Assembly: GCF_036014195.1 (NCBI RefSeq)
Contig: NZ_CP107918.1
Location: 2,542,001-2,606,000, forward strand
Source: Streptomyces sp. NBC_00442
GTDB taxonomy: Bacteria; Actinomycetota; Actinomycetes; Streptomycetales; Streptomycetaceae
Direction of reading: 5' to 3'
Length of the DNA stretch: 64,000 bases
Shown here: positions 7,664-16,059 of the stretch, one piece after another
How the letters are laid out: every line of letters starts with the position of its first letter
Numbering within the stretch: the stretch's first letter is position 1
Made by a program: the position numbers and the translations under genes
The notes under the pieces: generated by a model
What the model was told of the DNA's origin: nothing
Database searches by the model: none
The model's input: only the letters and a program-made list of their open reading frames with translations

Positions 7664-10042
7664 ATGAAGCGACGCCTCCACGATCTGGGCCTCGGCATCC
7701 GGTTCGCCGTCGGCGGCGGCCGCGAGGGCTGGGTCCGCACCCTGCTGACCGCGGTCGGTGCCGGACTCGGTGTCGCCCTGCTCCTCGGCGCCGCCTCCGT
7801 GCCGCACCTGGGCGACGCGCGGGCGGACCGCATCCACGACCGGCAGCCCTACGCGGCCGACTCCGACCGGAACGCCGCACACCGCGGGGTCTCGCTCCTC
7901 TATGCCGTCGCCGACACCGAGTACCGCGACGACACCATCGGCGGGAAGGTGCTGCGCCCGGCCGACGCCGACCCGGTGCTGCCGCCCGGCCTCACCTCGA
8001 TGCCCGCCGCCGGCACCATGGCCGTCTCCCCCGCCCTGCGCGATCTGCTGGCATCCCCCGAGGGTGAACTGCTGCGCCCGCGGCTCCCGTACAGGATCAC
8101 CGCGACGATCGGGGACGCGGGCCTCGTCGAGCCCTCGGAGCTCTACTACTACGCGGGCGACGCGGCCCTTTCCACCGACGCCGGCGCCTTCTCGTCGGCG
8201 GGCTTCGGCGAGGTCGGCGAGACGCAGCCGCTCGATCCGATGCTGGTCGTGCTCGTCGTCCTGAGCTGTGTCGTCCTGCTGATGCCCGTCGCCCTCTTCA
8301 TCGCGACGGCCGTACGGTTCGGCGGCGAGCGCCGCGACCGGCGGCTCGCGGCCCTGCGTCTGGTCGGCGCCGACGCCCGCACCACCCGCTGGATCGCCGG
8401 CGGCGAGGCGCTGACCGGAGCCGTGCTCGGCCTCGCCGTCGGCGCCCTGCTCTTCCTCGGCCTCGCCGAACTCATCGGCCCCCTCGGCCTGTGGAGCTTC
8501 GGCTTCTTCCCCGGCGACCTGAGGCCGCTGCCCTGGCTCGCGCTGCTGGTCGCCGTCGCGGTGCCGGCCCTCGCGGTCGGCGTGACCCTGGCCGCGATGC
8601 GTTCGGTGACCGTCGAGCCCCTCGGTGTCGTACGGGGCGGACGCACCCGGCGCCGCAGGCTGTGGTGGCGCCTCGCGATGCCCGGCCTCGGCGTGGTGCT
8701 GCTCCTGGTGTCCCAGAGCCCGGACGCGCGCACGGCGCCGGGGTCGGCGGCGTCTCCCGGCATCGTGGTCCGGCTGCTGGACGCGCTGGGCCCCGTGGTC
8801 ATCGCCGCGGGCGCGACCCTGGTCCTCGTCGGTCTCATCACGCTGCTGCCCTGGCTGGTGGAGGCGGTGGTGGGTCTGCTGCGCGGCGGCGCGCCGTCCT
8901 GGCAACTGGCCGTGCGGCGGCTCCAGTTGAGAAGCGGCGCCGCCTCGCGTGCGGTCGGCGGGATCACCGTGGCGGTCGCCGGTTCGGTGGCGCTCCAGAT
9001 GTTCTTCGTCGGCATCCACGACGACTTCAACGAGGTGACGGGCGCGGACGCGAGCCGCGCCCAGTACACGGTGCTCGTCGACCATCCCGACGCCGCGCTC
9101 GCCGCGCGCATGAGCGGGGCGTTCCGCGGGACGCCGGGCGTGAGCAAGGTGATCGGCTCCGTCGACAGTTATGTGACGCGGCCGGGACCGGTCGCTCCCG
9201 ACGACATCCGGCCCACCACCCAGTTGACCCTCGGCGACTGCGCGACCCTGCGCGAGCTGGCCCGCATCGATGCGTGCGAGGACGGCGACACCTTCGTGGT
9301 GCACCCGTCCGATCCCGAGCGGGCGGCCTGGGTGGACCGCACGGCCCGGCCGGGTGAGCCCGTCAACACCGCGTCGGACGAGGACGGTGTCCCGCCGAAG
9401 CTGTGGACGCTGCCCGCCGCCACCCGCACCGTCGCGGGGCGCCCCGACCCCACCGGCCAGGTCCGGGAGGGCATCTTCGTCACACCCGGCGCGATGGACG
9501 TCTCGCTGCTCACCTCGGGGGCCCGCACCTCCGCGATGCTCACCGTCGACCAGCGGGTACCGGACGCCGCCGAGCACATCCGCAACACCGCGGCCGGCCT
9601 CTCCCCGCTGCTGCGCGTCGCGACCGTGCGCACCATCGAGCGCGACCGGCAGTACGCCGGGATCCAGACCGGGCTCCAGGCCGCGTCGCTCGCCACGCTC
9701 GGCCTGATCGCGGCCGGCATGCTCGTCTCGCAGGTGGAGCAACTGCGCGAGCGCAGACGCCTGCTCGCGGCCCTGGTCGCCTTCGGCACCCGGCGCTCCA
9801 CGCTCGCCGGATCCGTCCTGTGGCAGACCGCGCTGCCGGTGCTCCTCGGGATGGTGCTCGCCGTGGCGGGCGGCACCGCGCTCGGAGCGCTCATGCTGCG
9901 GATCATCGGCAAGACGGTCACCGGCTGGTGGCTCTTCCTGCCGCTCGCCGGGGCCGGCGCCGCGGCGATCCTCGCGGTGACCCTGCTGAGCCTGCCGGTC
10001 CTGTGGCGCCAGATGCGCCCGGACGGCCTGCGCACCGAATGA
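7664..10042 (+). CDS. FtsX-type ABC transporter permease (first of two paralogues)
   Basis: A 792-residue integral membrane protein of the MacB/FtsX export permease class. A membrane helix at about 23-45 precedes a periplasm-facing segment. FtsX core domain 1 starts near residue 192 (VVLVVLSCVVLLMPVALF) and core domain 2 near 665, with a large extracytoplasmic part between. EQLRERRRLLAALVAFGTRR and the C-terminus MRPDGLRTE are shared almost exactly with the permease at 11312. It should pair with the ATPase at 10623, perhaps as a heterodimer with its paralogue. Substrate is unknown; such exporters often move peptides or antibiotics. The ATG follows a leaderless -10. Confidence 0.85.
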   Translation: MKRRLHDLGLGIRFAVGGGREGWVRTLLTAVGAGLGVALLLGAASVPHLGDARADRIHDRQPYAADSDRNAAHRGVSLLYAVADTEYRDDTIGGKVLRPADADPVLPPGLTSMPAAGTMAVSPALRDLLASPEGELLRPRLPYRITATIGDAGLVEPSELYYYAGDAALSTDAGAFSSAGFGEVGETQPLDPMLVVLVVLSCVVLLMPVALFIATAVRFGGERRDRRLAALRLVGADARTTRWIAGGEALTGAVLGLAVGALLFLGLAELIGPLGLWSFGFFPGDLRPLPWLALLVAVAVPALAVGVTLAAMRSVTVEPLGVVRGGRTRRRRLWWRLAMPGLGVVLLLVSQSPDARTAPGSAASPGIVVRLLDALGPVVIAAGATLVLVGLITLLPWLVEAVVGLLRGGAPSWQLAVRRLQLRSGAASRAVGGITVAVAGSVALQMFFVGIHDDFNEVTGADASRAQYTVLVDHPDAALAARMSGAFRGTPGVSKVIGSVDSYVTRPGPVAPDDIRPTTQLTLGDCATLRELARIDACEDGDTFVVHPSDPERAAWVDRTARPGEPVNTASDEDGVPPKLWTLPAATRTVAGRPDPTGQVREGIFVTPGAMDVSLLTSGARTSAMLTVDQRVPDAAEHIRNTAAGLSPLLRVATVRTIERDRQYAGIQTGLQAASLATLGLIAAGMLVSQVEQLRERRRLLAALVAFGTRRSTLAGSVLWQTALPVLLGMVLAVAGGTALGALMLRIIGKTVTGWWLFLPLAGAGAAAILAVTLLSLPVLWRQMRPDGLRTE

Positions 10043-10101
10043 CTTTCCCCCAACCCCTTTGTTCATCGCGGCAGTTGACGTTGATAAGGAAGGAACATCC
10101 C

Positions 10102-10626
10102 ATGTCCATCGGCCACACCCTCCTCGGGCTCCTCGAGTCGGGACCCCGTCATGGGTACGACCTGAAGCGCGCCTTCGACGAGAAGTTCGGGCACGACCGG
10201 CCCCTGCACTACGGGCAGGTCTACTCGACGATGTCCCGGCTCCTGAAGAACGGCCTCGTCGAGGTCGACGGAGTGGAGGCCGGCGGCGGTCCCGAGCGCA
10301 AGCGGTACGCCATCACCGAGGCCGGCGTCACCGACGTCGAGACGTGGATCAGGCAGCCCGAGAAGCCCGAGCCCTACCTCCAGTCGACCCTCTACACCAA
10401 GGTCGTCCTCGCGCTGCTGACCGGCCGCGACGCGGGCGACGTCCTGGACACCCAGCGCGCCGAGCACCTGCGCCTGATGCGCGTGCTCACCGACCGCAAG
10501 CGCCACGGCGACCTCACCGACCAACTGATCTGCGACCACGCCCTGTTCCACCTGGAAGCCGATCTGCGGTGGCTCGAACTGACCGCCGCCCGTCTCGTCC
10601 AGCTCGCCTCGGAGGTACGCCCATGA
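10102..10626 (+). CDS. PadR family transcriptional regulator
   Basis: A 174-residue protein with the PadR winged helix at the N-terminus (GHTLLGLLESGPRHGYDLKR, then YGQVYSTMSRLLKNGLVEV and KRYAITEAG), followed by a C-terminal helical dimerisation region with QSTLYTKVVLALL. PadR proteins are mostly ligand-released repressors of transporter genes. A strong Shine-Dalgarno (AAGGAAGGA) precedes the ATG, and its TGA overlaps the ATG of the ABC ATPase (ATGA). It sits between the two permease genes, so it probably represses its own exporter operon through the dyad at 7622-7642. The inducer is unknown. Confidence 0.93.
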   Translation: MSIGHTLLGLLESGPRHGYDLKRAFDEKFGHDRPLHYGQVYSTMSRLLKNGLVEVDGVEAGGGPERKRYAITEAGVTDVETWIRQPEKPEPYLQSTLYTKVVLALLTGRDAGDVLDTQRAEHLRLMRVLTDRKRHGDLTDQLICDHALFHLEADLRWLELTAARLVQLASEVRP

Positions 10627-11315
10627 CGCCCGCCGGCTCCCTGCTCGTCGCCCAGGACCTGCACAAGGTCTACGGCTCCACCCCGGCCCTCGACGGCGCG
10701 GCGTTCTCCATCCACCCCGGCGAGGTCGTCGCGGTGATGGGCCCGTCCGGCTCCGGCAAGTCGACGCTGCTGCACTGCCTCGCCGGGATCGTCACCCCGG
10801 ACTCGGGCACGATCCACTACGACGGCCGCGAGCTGTCCGCGATGCCGGACGCCGAGCGCAGCGCGCTGCGCCGCACCGAGTTCGGCTTCGTCTTCCAATT
10901 CGGCCAGCTGGTTCCCGAGTTGACGTGTGTGGAGAACGTGGCGCTGCCGCTGCGTCTGACCGGCGTCAAGCGCAAGGAGGCCGAGCGCAGGTCCCTGGAG
11001 TGGATGGAGCGCCTGGAGGTCGCCGACCTCGGGAACAAGCGCCCCGGCGAGGTGTCCGGCGGTCAGGGCCAGCGGGTGGCCGTGGCCCGCTCGCTCGTGA
11101 CCCGGCCCCGCGTCGTGTTCGCCGACGAGCCGACCGGCGCGCTCGACTCCCTCAACGGCGAGCGCGTGATGCAGCTGCTCACCGAGGCGGCCCGCTCCAC
11201 CAACGCCGCGGTCGTCCTGGTCACCCACGAGGCGCGGGTCGCCGCCTACTCGGACCGCGAGATCGTCGTCCGCGACGGAAAGTCCCGCGACATGATGCTG
11301 GAGCACTCCGCATGA
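10623..11315 (+). CDS. ABC transporter ATP-binding protein (MacB/LolD type)
   Basis: A 230-residue ATPase with Walker A GPSGSGKST (about 43-51), Q-loop VFQFGQL, signature VSGGQGQR, Walker B VVFADEPTGALDS and switch His in VTHEARVA. The second Q of the common LSGGQQQR signature is G here. It is the energy module for the permeases on either side; its start and stop both overlap neighbours by ATGA junctions, so the padR, ATPase and second permease genes form one transcript. PadR-linked exporters of this type commonly serve drug or peptide export. Confidence 0.95.
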   Translation: MTPAGSLLVAQDLHKVYGSTPALDGAAFSIHPGEVVAVMGPSGSGKSTLLHCLAGIVTPDSGTIHYDGRELSAMPDAERSALRRTEFGFVFQFGQLVPELTCVENVALPLRLTGVKRKEAERRSLEWMERLEVADLGNKRPGEVSGGQGQRVAVARSLVTRPRVVFADEPTGALDSLNGERVMQLLTEAARSTNAAVVLVTHEARVAAYSDREIVVRDGKSRDMMLEHSA

Positions 11316-13645
11316 GCCTGCTGCGCGACCTCGCGTTCGGCGCCCGGTTCGCCCTGGCGGGAGGCCGCGAGGGCTGGACGCGCACCCTGCTCACGGCGGT
11401 CGGCGTGGGTCTCGGCGTCGCGCTGCTGCTCGGCACCACCGCTCTGCCCGGCGCCCTGAACGCCCGTACCGCGCGCGACGACGCCCGTAACGACTACGGG
11501 GCTTCGGTCAACAGCGGCCCCGCCGCCGACACGTTGCTGATCGGCCGCGTCGACACACAGTTCCAGGGCGCCGACGTACGGGGCCGGCTGGTCCAGCCGG
11601 AGGGCCCCCGGGCTCCGCTGCCGCCGGGCGTCTCGGCGCTTCCGGCACCCGGCGCCATGGCCGTCTCGCCGGCCCTGCGCGATCTGCTCGCCTCGTCCGA
11701 GGGCGCGCTGCTGCGCGAACGCCTCCCGTACACGATCACCTCGACGATCGCCGACAAGGGCCTGATGGGCCCGCACGAACTCGCCTACTACGCGGGCAGC
11801 GACCTGCTCGCGGCGCGCAAGGCGGTCGTGAGCGACCGCGCCGAGGTGCTGCGGGTCAAGGCGTTCGTCGACGCGGCGCCGCAGCAGAAGCTCGACCCGG
11901 TCCTCGCACTGCTCATCGTGATCATCTTCGTGGTGCTGCTCATGCCGGTCGGCGTGTTCATCGCGGCCGCCGTACGTTTCGGCGGCGACCGGCGCGACCG
12001 ACGGCTCGCGGCGCTGCGCCTGGCGGGCGCCGACCGGCGGATGACGCGCTGGATGGCGGCCGGCGAGGCACTGGCGGGAGCCGTGGTCGGCGTCGTGGTC
12101 GGCGCCCTGTTCTTCGTGATCGGCCGCCAGTACGTGGGCGACATCTCGATCGCGGGGCTCAACGTCTTCCCCGCCGACCTCGATCCGAGCCCGCTGCTCG
12201 CGGTGGGCGTGGCCCTGGCGGTGCCCGCGTCGGCGGTCGCGGTGACCCTGTTCGCGATGCGCTCGGTGGTCGTGGAGCCCCTCGGCGTGGTGCGCACCTC
12301 GGTGCCGCGCAGGCGGCGCATGTGGTGGCGGTTGCTGCCGCCGCTGGCCGGGCTCGGCCTGCTCGTCCCGCTGATGGGCCACGGCCGCGACCGCGGGACC
12401 TTCAACCAGGTCCAGGTGATCGGCGGCACGGTCCTGCTGCTCATCGGCGTGACCGCGCTGCTCCCCTGGCTGGTGGAGGCGGTCGTACGCAGGCTCGGCG
12501 GCGGTTCCGTCGGCTGGCAACTGGCCGTCCGCAGGCTCCAGTTGACGTCCGGTTCGGCGGCCCGCATGGTGAACGGCATCGCGGTCGCGGTGGCCGGCGC
12601 GATCGCGCTGCAGATGCTGTTCGGTGCGGTCGAGGGCGACTACGTGAAGTCGAGCGGCGAGGACACCAGCCGCGCCCAGCTGTACATTCCGCTCGGCGAC
12701 TCCACGCCCGGCCAGCTGGCCCGTGAGGTCGGTTCGCTGAAGAGCGTCGCCGGCGTGACGGGCGCGGCGGTCCTCGGCTCACTGGACGCCGGCGAGAAGG
12801 CCAAGGAGCCGCAGCACTACATTCCCGTCACCGTCGGCGGCTGCGACGATCTGCGTCAGGCCGCCACCCTGCCGTCCTGCAAGGACGGCGACACCTTCAT
12901 CGCGACCGGCGGCGCATGGGCTCCCGAGTTCGCCACGCCCCCGGGCAGCACGATCTACCTCGACCCGGCCAACGGCGGCTCCGACACCAAGGGCGTGGCG
13001 GCCCGCTGGACCGTTCCCGCGGCCACCCGCGAGGCGGCGTCCCGCCCCGATCCCATGGGCCAGCGCCGCCCCGGCCTGTTGGTCACGCCGGGCGCGCTGC
13101 CGCAGGGGGTGAGCCTGCCGATCCACTCCACGGTGTTCGTCTCGACCGCTCCGGGCGACAACCTCGCCAAGGAGCGGGTGCTGAACCGGGCCGCCAAGGC
13201 CGACCCGCTCACCGCGGCGCGCTCCTTGAACGACGTCCAGACCTCGGCCCGGTTCGCCGGTATCCGCAAGGGCCTCTACATCGGGGCCGCGGCGGTCCTG
13301 ATGCTGATCGGCGCGAGTCTGCTGGTGTCGATGCTGGAGCAGCTGCGCGAACGCAAGAAGCTGCTGTCCGCGCTGGTCGCCTTCGGCACCCGGCGCTCCA
13401 CGCTGAGCCTGTCGGTCCTGTGGCAGACCGCGGTGCCGGTGGCACTGGGTCTGGCACTCGCGGCGGTGGTGGGTCTCGGGCTCGGCTCGGTGCTGCTGCG
13501 GATGGTGGGCCGCCCGGTGAGCGTGGACTGGGTCCCGGCGGTGTCGATGGTGGGCATCGGCGCGGGCGTGGTCCTGCTCGTCACGGCCCTGTCCCTGCCG
13601 CCACTGTGGCGGCTGATGCGGCCGGAGGGCCTGCGCACGGAATAG
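11312..13645 (+). CDS. FtsX-type ABC transporter permease (second paralogue)
   Basis: 777 residues, with the same plan as the permease at 7664: a first helix in REGWTRTLLTAVGVGLGVAL, FtsX core 1 from about residue 198, an extracytoplasmic part, and core 2 from about 649, ending MRPEGLRTE. Shared stretches such as MAVSPALRDLLAS and LLxALVAFGTRRSTL show that the two arose by duplication within the locus. The ATG overlaps the stop of the ATPase gene (ATGA). The two permeases may form a heterodimeric pore on an ATPase homodimer, which is inferred. Confidence 0.88.
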   Translation: MSLLRDLAFGARFALAGGREGWTRTLLTAVGVGLGVALLLGTTALPGALNARTARDDARNDYGASVNSGPAADTLLIGRVDTQFQGADVRGRLVQPEGPRAPLPPGVSALPAPGAMAVSPALRDLLASSEGALLRERLPYTITSTIADKGLMGPHELAYYAGSDLLAARKAVVSDRAEVLRVKAFVDAAPQQKLDPVLALLIVIIFVVLLMPVGVFIAAAVRFGGDRRDRRLAALRLAGADRRMTRWMAAGEALAGAVVGVVVGALFFVIGRQYVGDISIAGLNVFPADLDPSPLLAVGVALAVPASAVAVTLFAMRSVVVEPLGVVRTSVPRRRRMWWRLLPPLAGLGLLVPLMGHGRDRGTFNQVQVIGGTVLLLIGVTALLPWLVEAVVRRLGGGSVGWQLAVRRLQLTSGSAARMVNGIAVAVAGAIALQMLFGAVEGDYVKSSGEDTSRAQLYIPLGDSTPGQLAREVGSLKSVAGVTGAAVLGSLDAGEKAKEPQHYIPVTVGGCDDLRQAATLPSCKDGDTFIATGGAWAPEFATPPGSTIYLDPANGGSDTKGVAARWTVPAATREAASRPDPMGQRRPGLLVTPGALPQGVSLPIHSTVFVSTAPGDNLAKERVLNRAAKADPLTAARSLNDVQTSARFAGIRKGLYIGAAAVLMLIGASLLVSMLEQLRERKKLLSALVAFGTRRSTLSLSVLWQTAVPVALGLALAAVVGLGLGSVLLRMVGRPVSVDWVPAVSMVGIGAGVVLLVTALSLPPLWRLMRPEGLRTE

Positions 13646-13667
13646 CCCGCACGAAGCGGGCCGAACC

Positions 13668-13698
13668 CCGAACTCCCCTGTGAACAGCGGGAGTTCGG
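13668..13698. terminator. Hairpin between convergent permease and oxyR genes
   Basis: CCGAACTCCC (13668-13677) and GGGAGTTCGG (13689-13698) are perfect 10-bp arms around an 11-base loop. It lies just after the second permease stop and upstream of the oxyR stop, so it can terminate either strand. A short second hairpin (13645-13661) precedes it. Confidence 0.75.
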
Positions 13699-13772
13699 GC
13701 AGCGAGCCCGCGCGGCCCACTCGGCCCGCTCCGGGCCGTTCCGGGCCGTTCCGGGCCCCCGGGCCCCCGGGC

Positions 13773-14732
13773 CTACGTCGACACCCGCACCGGAAGGTCG
13801 CGCAGCGCCCCGCGCAGGGCCGCCGCGAACTCCTCGAACTCGCCCTGGCGCGCGGCACCCGTCCGCATCGCCAGGGCGATCGTGCGCGAGGGCGCGGGCT
13901 CGGCGAAGTACCCGGTGACCAGGCGGTCGTTGCGGCCGGTCTCGATCTCGACGGCGGTACGGGGCAGCAGCGTCACGCCGAGTCCGCCCGCCACCAGCTG
14001 CACCAGGGTGGAAAGTCCCGCCGCGGTCGTCGTCACCGGCGCCCCGTCGGTGCGCCCGGCCTCCCGGCATATGTCGAGCGCCTGGTCGCGCAGGCAGTGC
14101 CCCTCGTCAAGGAGCAGCAGACGCAGCTCGCGCAGCGCCTCGCGCGGGATCCCGCTGCGACCGCCGAGCCAGTGGTCCTGCGGTGTGACGAGTACGAAGT
14201 CCTCGTCGAACAAGGGGAGTTCACTGACCCCGGGCACGCCGAGCGGCACGGCGAGCAGGAGCAGGTCGAGCCGCCCGGCGGCGAGCCCTTCCAGCAGTGA
14301 GGACGTCTGCTCCTCGTGGACCTGGAGGTCGAGCTCCGGGTAGCGCTCGTGGACGAGGCGCAGCACGGCGGGCAGCAGATAGGGCGCGACGGTCGGGATC
14401 ACGCCGAGCCTGAGCACTCCGGTGAACGGGGCCCGTACCGCCTCGGCCTCCTCCATCAGCCCGCCGACCGCGTCGAGCACCGCCTTGGCTCGCACCGCGA
14501 GCCGCTCGCCCGCCGCGGAGAGCAGCACTTTGCGGGTCGTGCGCTCCAGGAGCTGGACCCCGAGCGCCTCCTCCAGGGCCGAGACCGCGCCGGACAGGGC
14601 GGGCTGGCTCATTCCGATCGCGGCGGCCGCGTCGCGGAAGTGCAGGTGCTCCGCGACGGCGGCGAACGCCCGCAGCTGGGCGAGGCTGGGCTGCTTGGCC
14701 CGGGTGTTCATGCCCCTATTACTCATGGCCAC
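13773..14732 (-). CDS. oxyR: OxyR-type LysR family hydrogen peroxide sensor
   Basis: A LysR regulator with an N-terminal winged helix (PSLAQLRAFAAVAEHLHFRD and AAIGMSQPALSGAVSALEEALG) and a C-terminal effector domain. Two Cys suited to a redox switch sit in LLLLDEGHCLRDQALDICRE. It is divergent from ahpC-ahpD, the classical target pair of Streptomyces OxyR, so it should activate them when oxidised. I chose the GTG at 14732 (319 residues) because CCTCC at 14742-14746 gives a nine-base spaced Shine-Dalgarno; ATGs at 14726 and 14711 are alternatives without well-spaced sites. Confidence 0.93.
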   Translation of the reverse strand: MAMSNRGMNTRAKQPSLAQLRAFAAVAEHLHFRDAAAAIGMSQPALSGAVSALEEALGVQLLERTTRKVLLSAAGERLAVRAKAVLDAVGGLMEEAEAVRAPFTGVLRLGVIPTVAPYLLPAVLRLVHERYPELDLQVHEEQTSSLLEGLAAGRLDLLLLAVPLGVPGVSELPLFDEDFVLVTPQDHWLGGRSGIPREALRELRLLLLDEGHCLRDQALDICREAGRTDGAPVTTTAAGLSTLVQLVAGGLGVTLLPRTAVEIETGRNDRLVTGYFAEPAPSRTIALAMRTGAARQGEFEEFAAALRGALRDLPVRVST

Positions 14733-14734
14733 TG

Positions 14735-14771
14735 ATAGGCACCTCCGATCACGGTGACCCAGTCTAGCTAT
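14735..14771. promoter_or_regulatory. Candidate OxyR site: four tetramers at 11-bp spacing
   Basis: ATAG (14735), CGAT (14746), ACCC (14757) and CTAT (14768) start exactly 11 bp apart, the spacing of the four ATAG/CTAT contacts in the known OxyR consensus. The outer two match perfectly, the inner two poorly. It lies in the oxyR-ahpC divergent region, where a site is expected. This is inference from spacing. Confidence 0.4.
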
Positions 14772-14877
14772 TTCCCTGATCAATAACGCCTGTGCCAGGA
14801 TCGGCAATCCGTCCAACCCCGCAGGAAGCTTCCCGAATCCGCTCGATTCGGACTTCCTCGTTCTGCAAGGAGAGCGC

Positions 14878-15432
14878 GTGCTCACTGTTGGTGACCAGTT
14901 CCCCACGTACGACCTGACTGCCTGTGTGTCGCTGGAGAGCGGCAACGAGTTCCAGCAGATCGACCACAAGACCTACGAGGGCAAGTGGCGTGTGGTCTTC
15001 GCGTGGCCCAAGGACTTCACCTTCGTCTGCCCGACCGAGATCGCCGCCTTCGGCAAGCTGAACGACGAGTTCGCCGACCGTGACGCCCAGATCCTCGGCT
15101 TCTCCGGTGACTCCGAGTTCGTGCACCACGCCTGGCGCAAGGACCACCCGGACCTCACCGACCTGCCGTTCCCGATGCTGGCCGACTCCAAGCACGAGCT
15201 CATGCGCGACCTCGGCATCGAGGGCGAGGACGGCTTCGCGCAGCGCGCCGTCTTCATCGTCGACCCGAACAACGAGATCCAGTTCACGATGGTGACCGCC
15301 GGTTCCGTGGGCCGTAACCCCAAGGAGGTCCTGCGGGTCCTCGACGCCCTGCAGACCGACGAGCTGTGCCCGTGCAACTGGACCAAGGGCGAGACCACCC
15401 TCGACCCGGTCGCCCTCCTGGCCGGTGAGTGA
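14878..15432 (+). CDS. ahpC: Alkyl hydroperoxide reductase, peroxiredoxin subunit
   Basis: Reduces hydrogen peroxide and organic peroxides in the cytoplasm. The 184-residue peroxiredoxin has the peroxidatic Cys51 in FVCPTE and the resolving Cys pair in LCPCNW (164 and 166). The GTG start follows AAGGAGA at the right spacing. It is co-transcribed with ahpD, three bases downstream, and divergent from oxyR. In actinobacteria AhpC is reduced by AhpD, fed by lipoamide systems, because AhpF is absent; that chemistry is family knowledge. Confidence 0.97.
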   Translation: MLTVGDQFPTYDLTACVSLESGNEFQQIDHKTYEGKWRVVFAWPKDFTFVCPTEIAAFGKLNDEFADRDAQILGFSGDSEFVHHAWRKDHPDLTDLPFPMLADSKHELMRDLGIEGEDGFAQRAVFIVDPNNEIQFTMVTAGSVGRNPKEVLRVLDALQTDELCPCNWTKGETTLDPVALLAGE

Positions 15433-15435
15433 CCC

Positions 15436-15969
15436 ATGTCCCTCGACGCGCTGAAGTCCGCCGTACCGGACTACGCCAAGGACCTGAAGCTGAACCTCGG
15501 CTCGGTCATCGGCAACTCCGAGCTTCCGGCCCAGCAGCTGTGGGGCACGGTGCTCGCCACCGCCATCGCCTCGCGCAGCCCGATCGTGCTGCGTGAGCTG
15601 GAGCCGGAGGCCAAGGCCAACCTGTCGCCCGAGGCGTACACGGCGGCCAAGGCGGCCGCCGCCGTCATGGCGATGAACAACGTCTTCTACCGCACCCGCC
15701 ACCTGCTCTCCGACCCGGAGTACGGCACGCTGCGGGCCGGTCTGCGGATGAACGTCATCGGCAACCCGGGCGTGGAGAAGGTCGACTTCGAGCTGTGGTC
15801 GCTCGCCGTCTCCGCGGTGAACGGCTGCGGCCAGTGCCTCGACTCGCACGAGCAGGTGCTGCGCAAGGCCGGTGTCGACCGCGAGACGATCCAGGAAGCC
15901 TTCAAGATCGCCGCGGTGGTCCAGGCCGTGGGCGTCACCCTCGACTCCGAGGCCGCGCTGGCCCAGTAG
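15436..15969 (+). CDS. ahpD: Alkyl hydroperoxide reductase AhpD (disulfide reductase partner)
   Basis: A 177-residue all-helical protein of the AhpD/carboxymuconolactone decarboxylase fold. The redox motif [11 protein letters not shown] carries Cys131 and Cys134 with the downstream Glu and His of the proton relay. It passes electrons to AhpC and has weak peroxidase activity itself. The ATG lies three bases after the ahpC stop, so the two are translated from one message. The downstream hairpin at 16000-16034 ends the operon. Confidence 0.97.
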   Translation: MSLDALKSAVPDYAKDLKLNLGSVIGNSELPAQQLWGTVLATAIASRSPIVLRELEPEAKANLSPEAYTAAKAAAAVMAMNNVFYRTRHLLSDPEYGTLRAGLRMNVIGNPGVEKVDFELWSLAVSAVNGCGQCLDSHEQVLRKAGVDRETIQEAFKIAAVVQAVGVTLDSEAALAQ

Positions 15970-15999
15970 GCCGCGCACCGAGTAACACGAAGCAACGAG

Positions 16000-16034
16000 A
16001 AGGGTCCCGCCGGTGGTTCACCGGCGGGGCCCTT
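16000..16034 (+). terminator. 16-bp hairpin terminator after ahpCD
   Basis: Arms 16000-16015 and 16019-16034 pair over 16 positions (one G-U) around a three-base loop, with the motif CCCGCCGGTG facing CACCGGCGGG. It lies between the ahpD stop and the stop of the convergent ABC permease (16060) and may serve both. Confidence 0.85.
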
Positions 16035-16059
16035 CCGCATGCCCGTGCGCGCTCGGCGA

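Noticed and set aside
7610-10066. Long minus-strand frame (818 codons) antisense to the first permease
   Set aside because: High-GC shadow frame; the plus-strand product is a clear FtsX permease and the antisense product has no family features.
14764-15978. Minus-strand frame (404 codons) over ahpC-ahpD
   Set aside because: Antisense shadow; the plus-strand genes have intact catalytic motifs.
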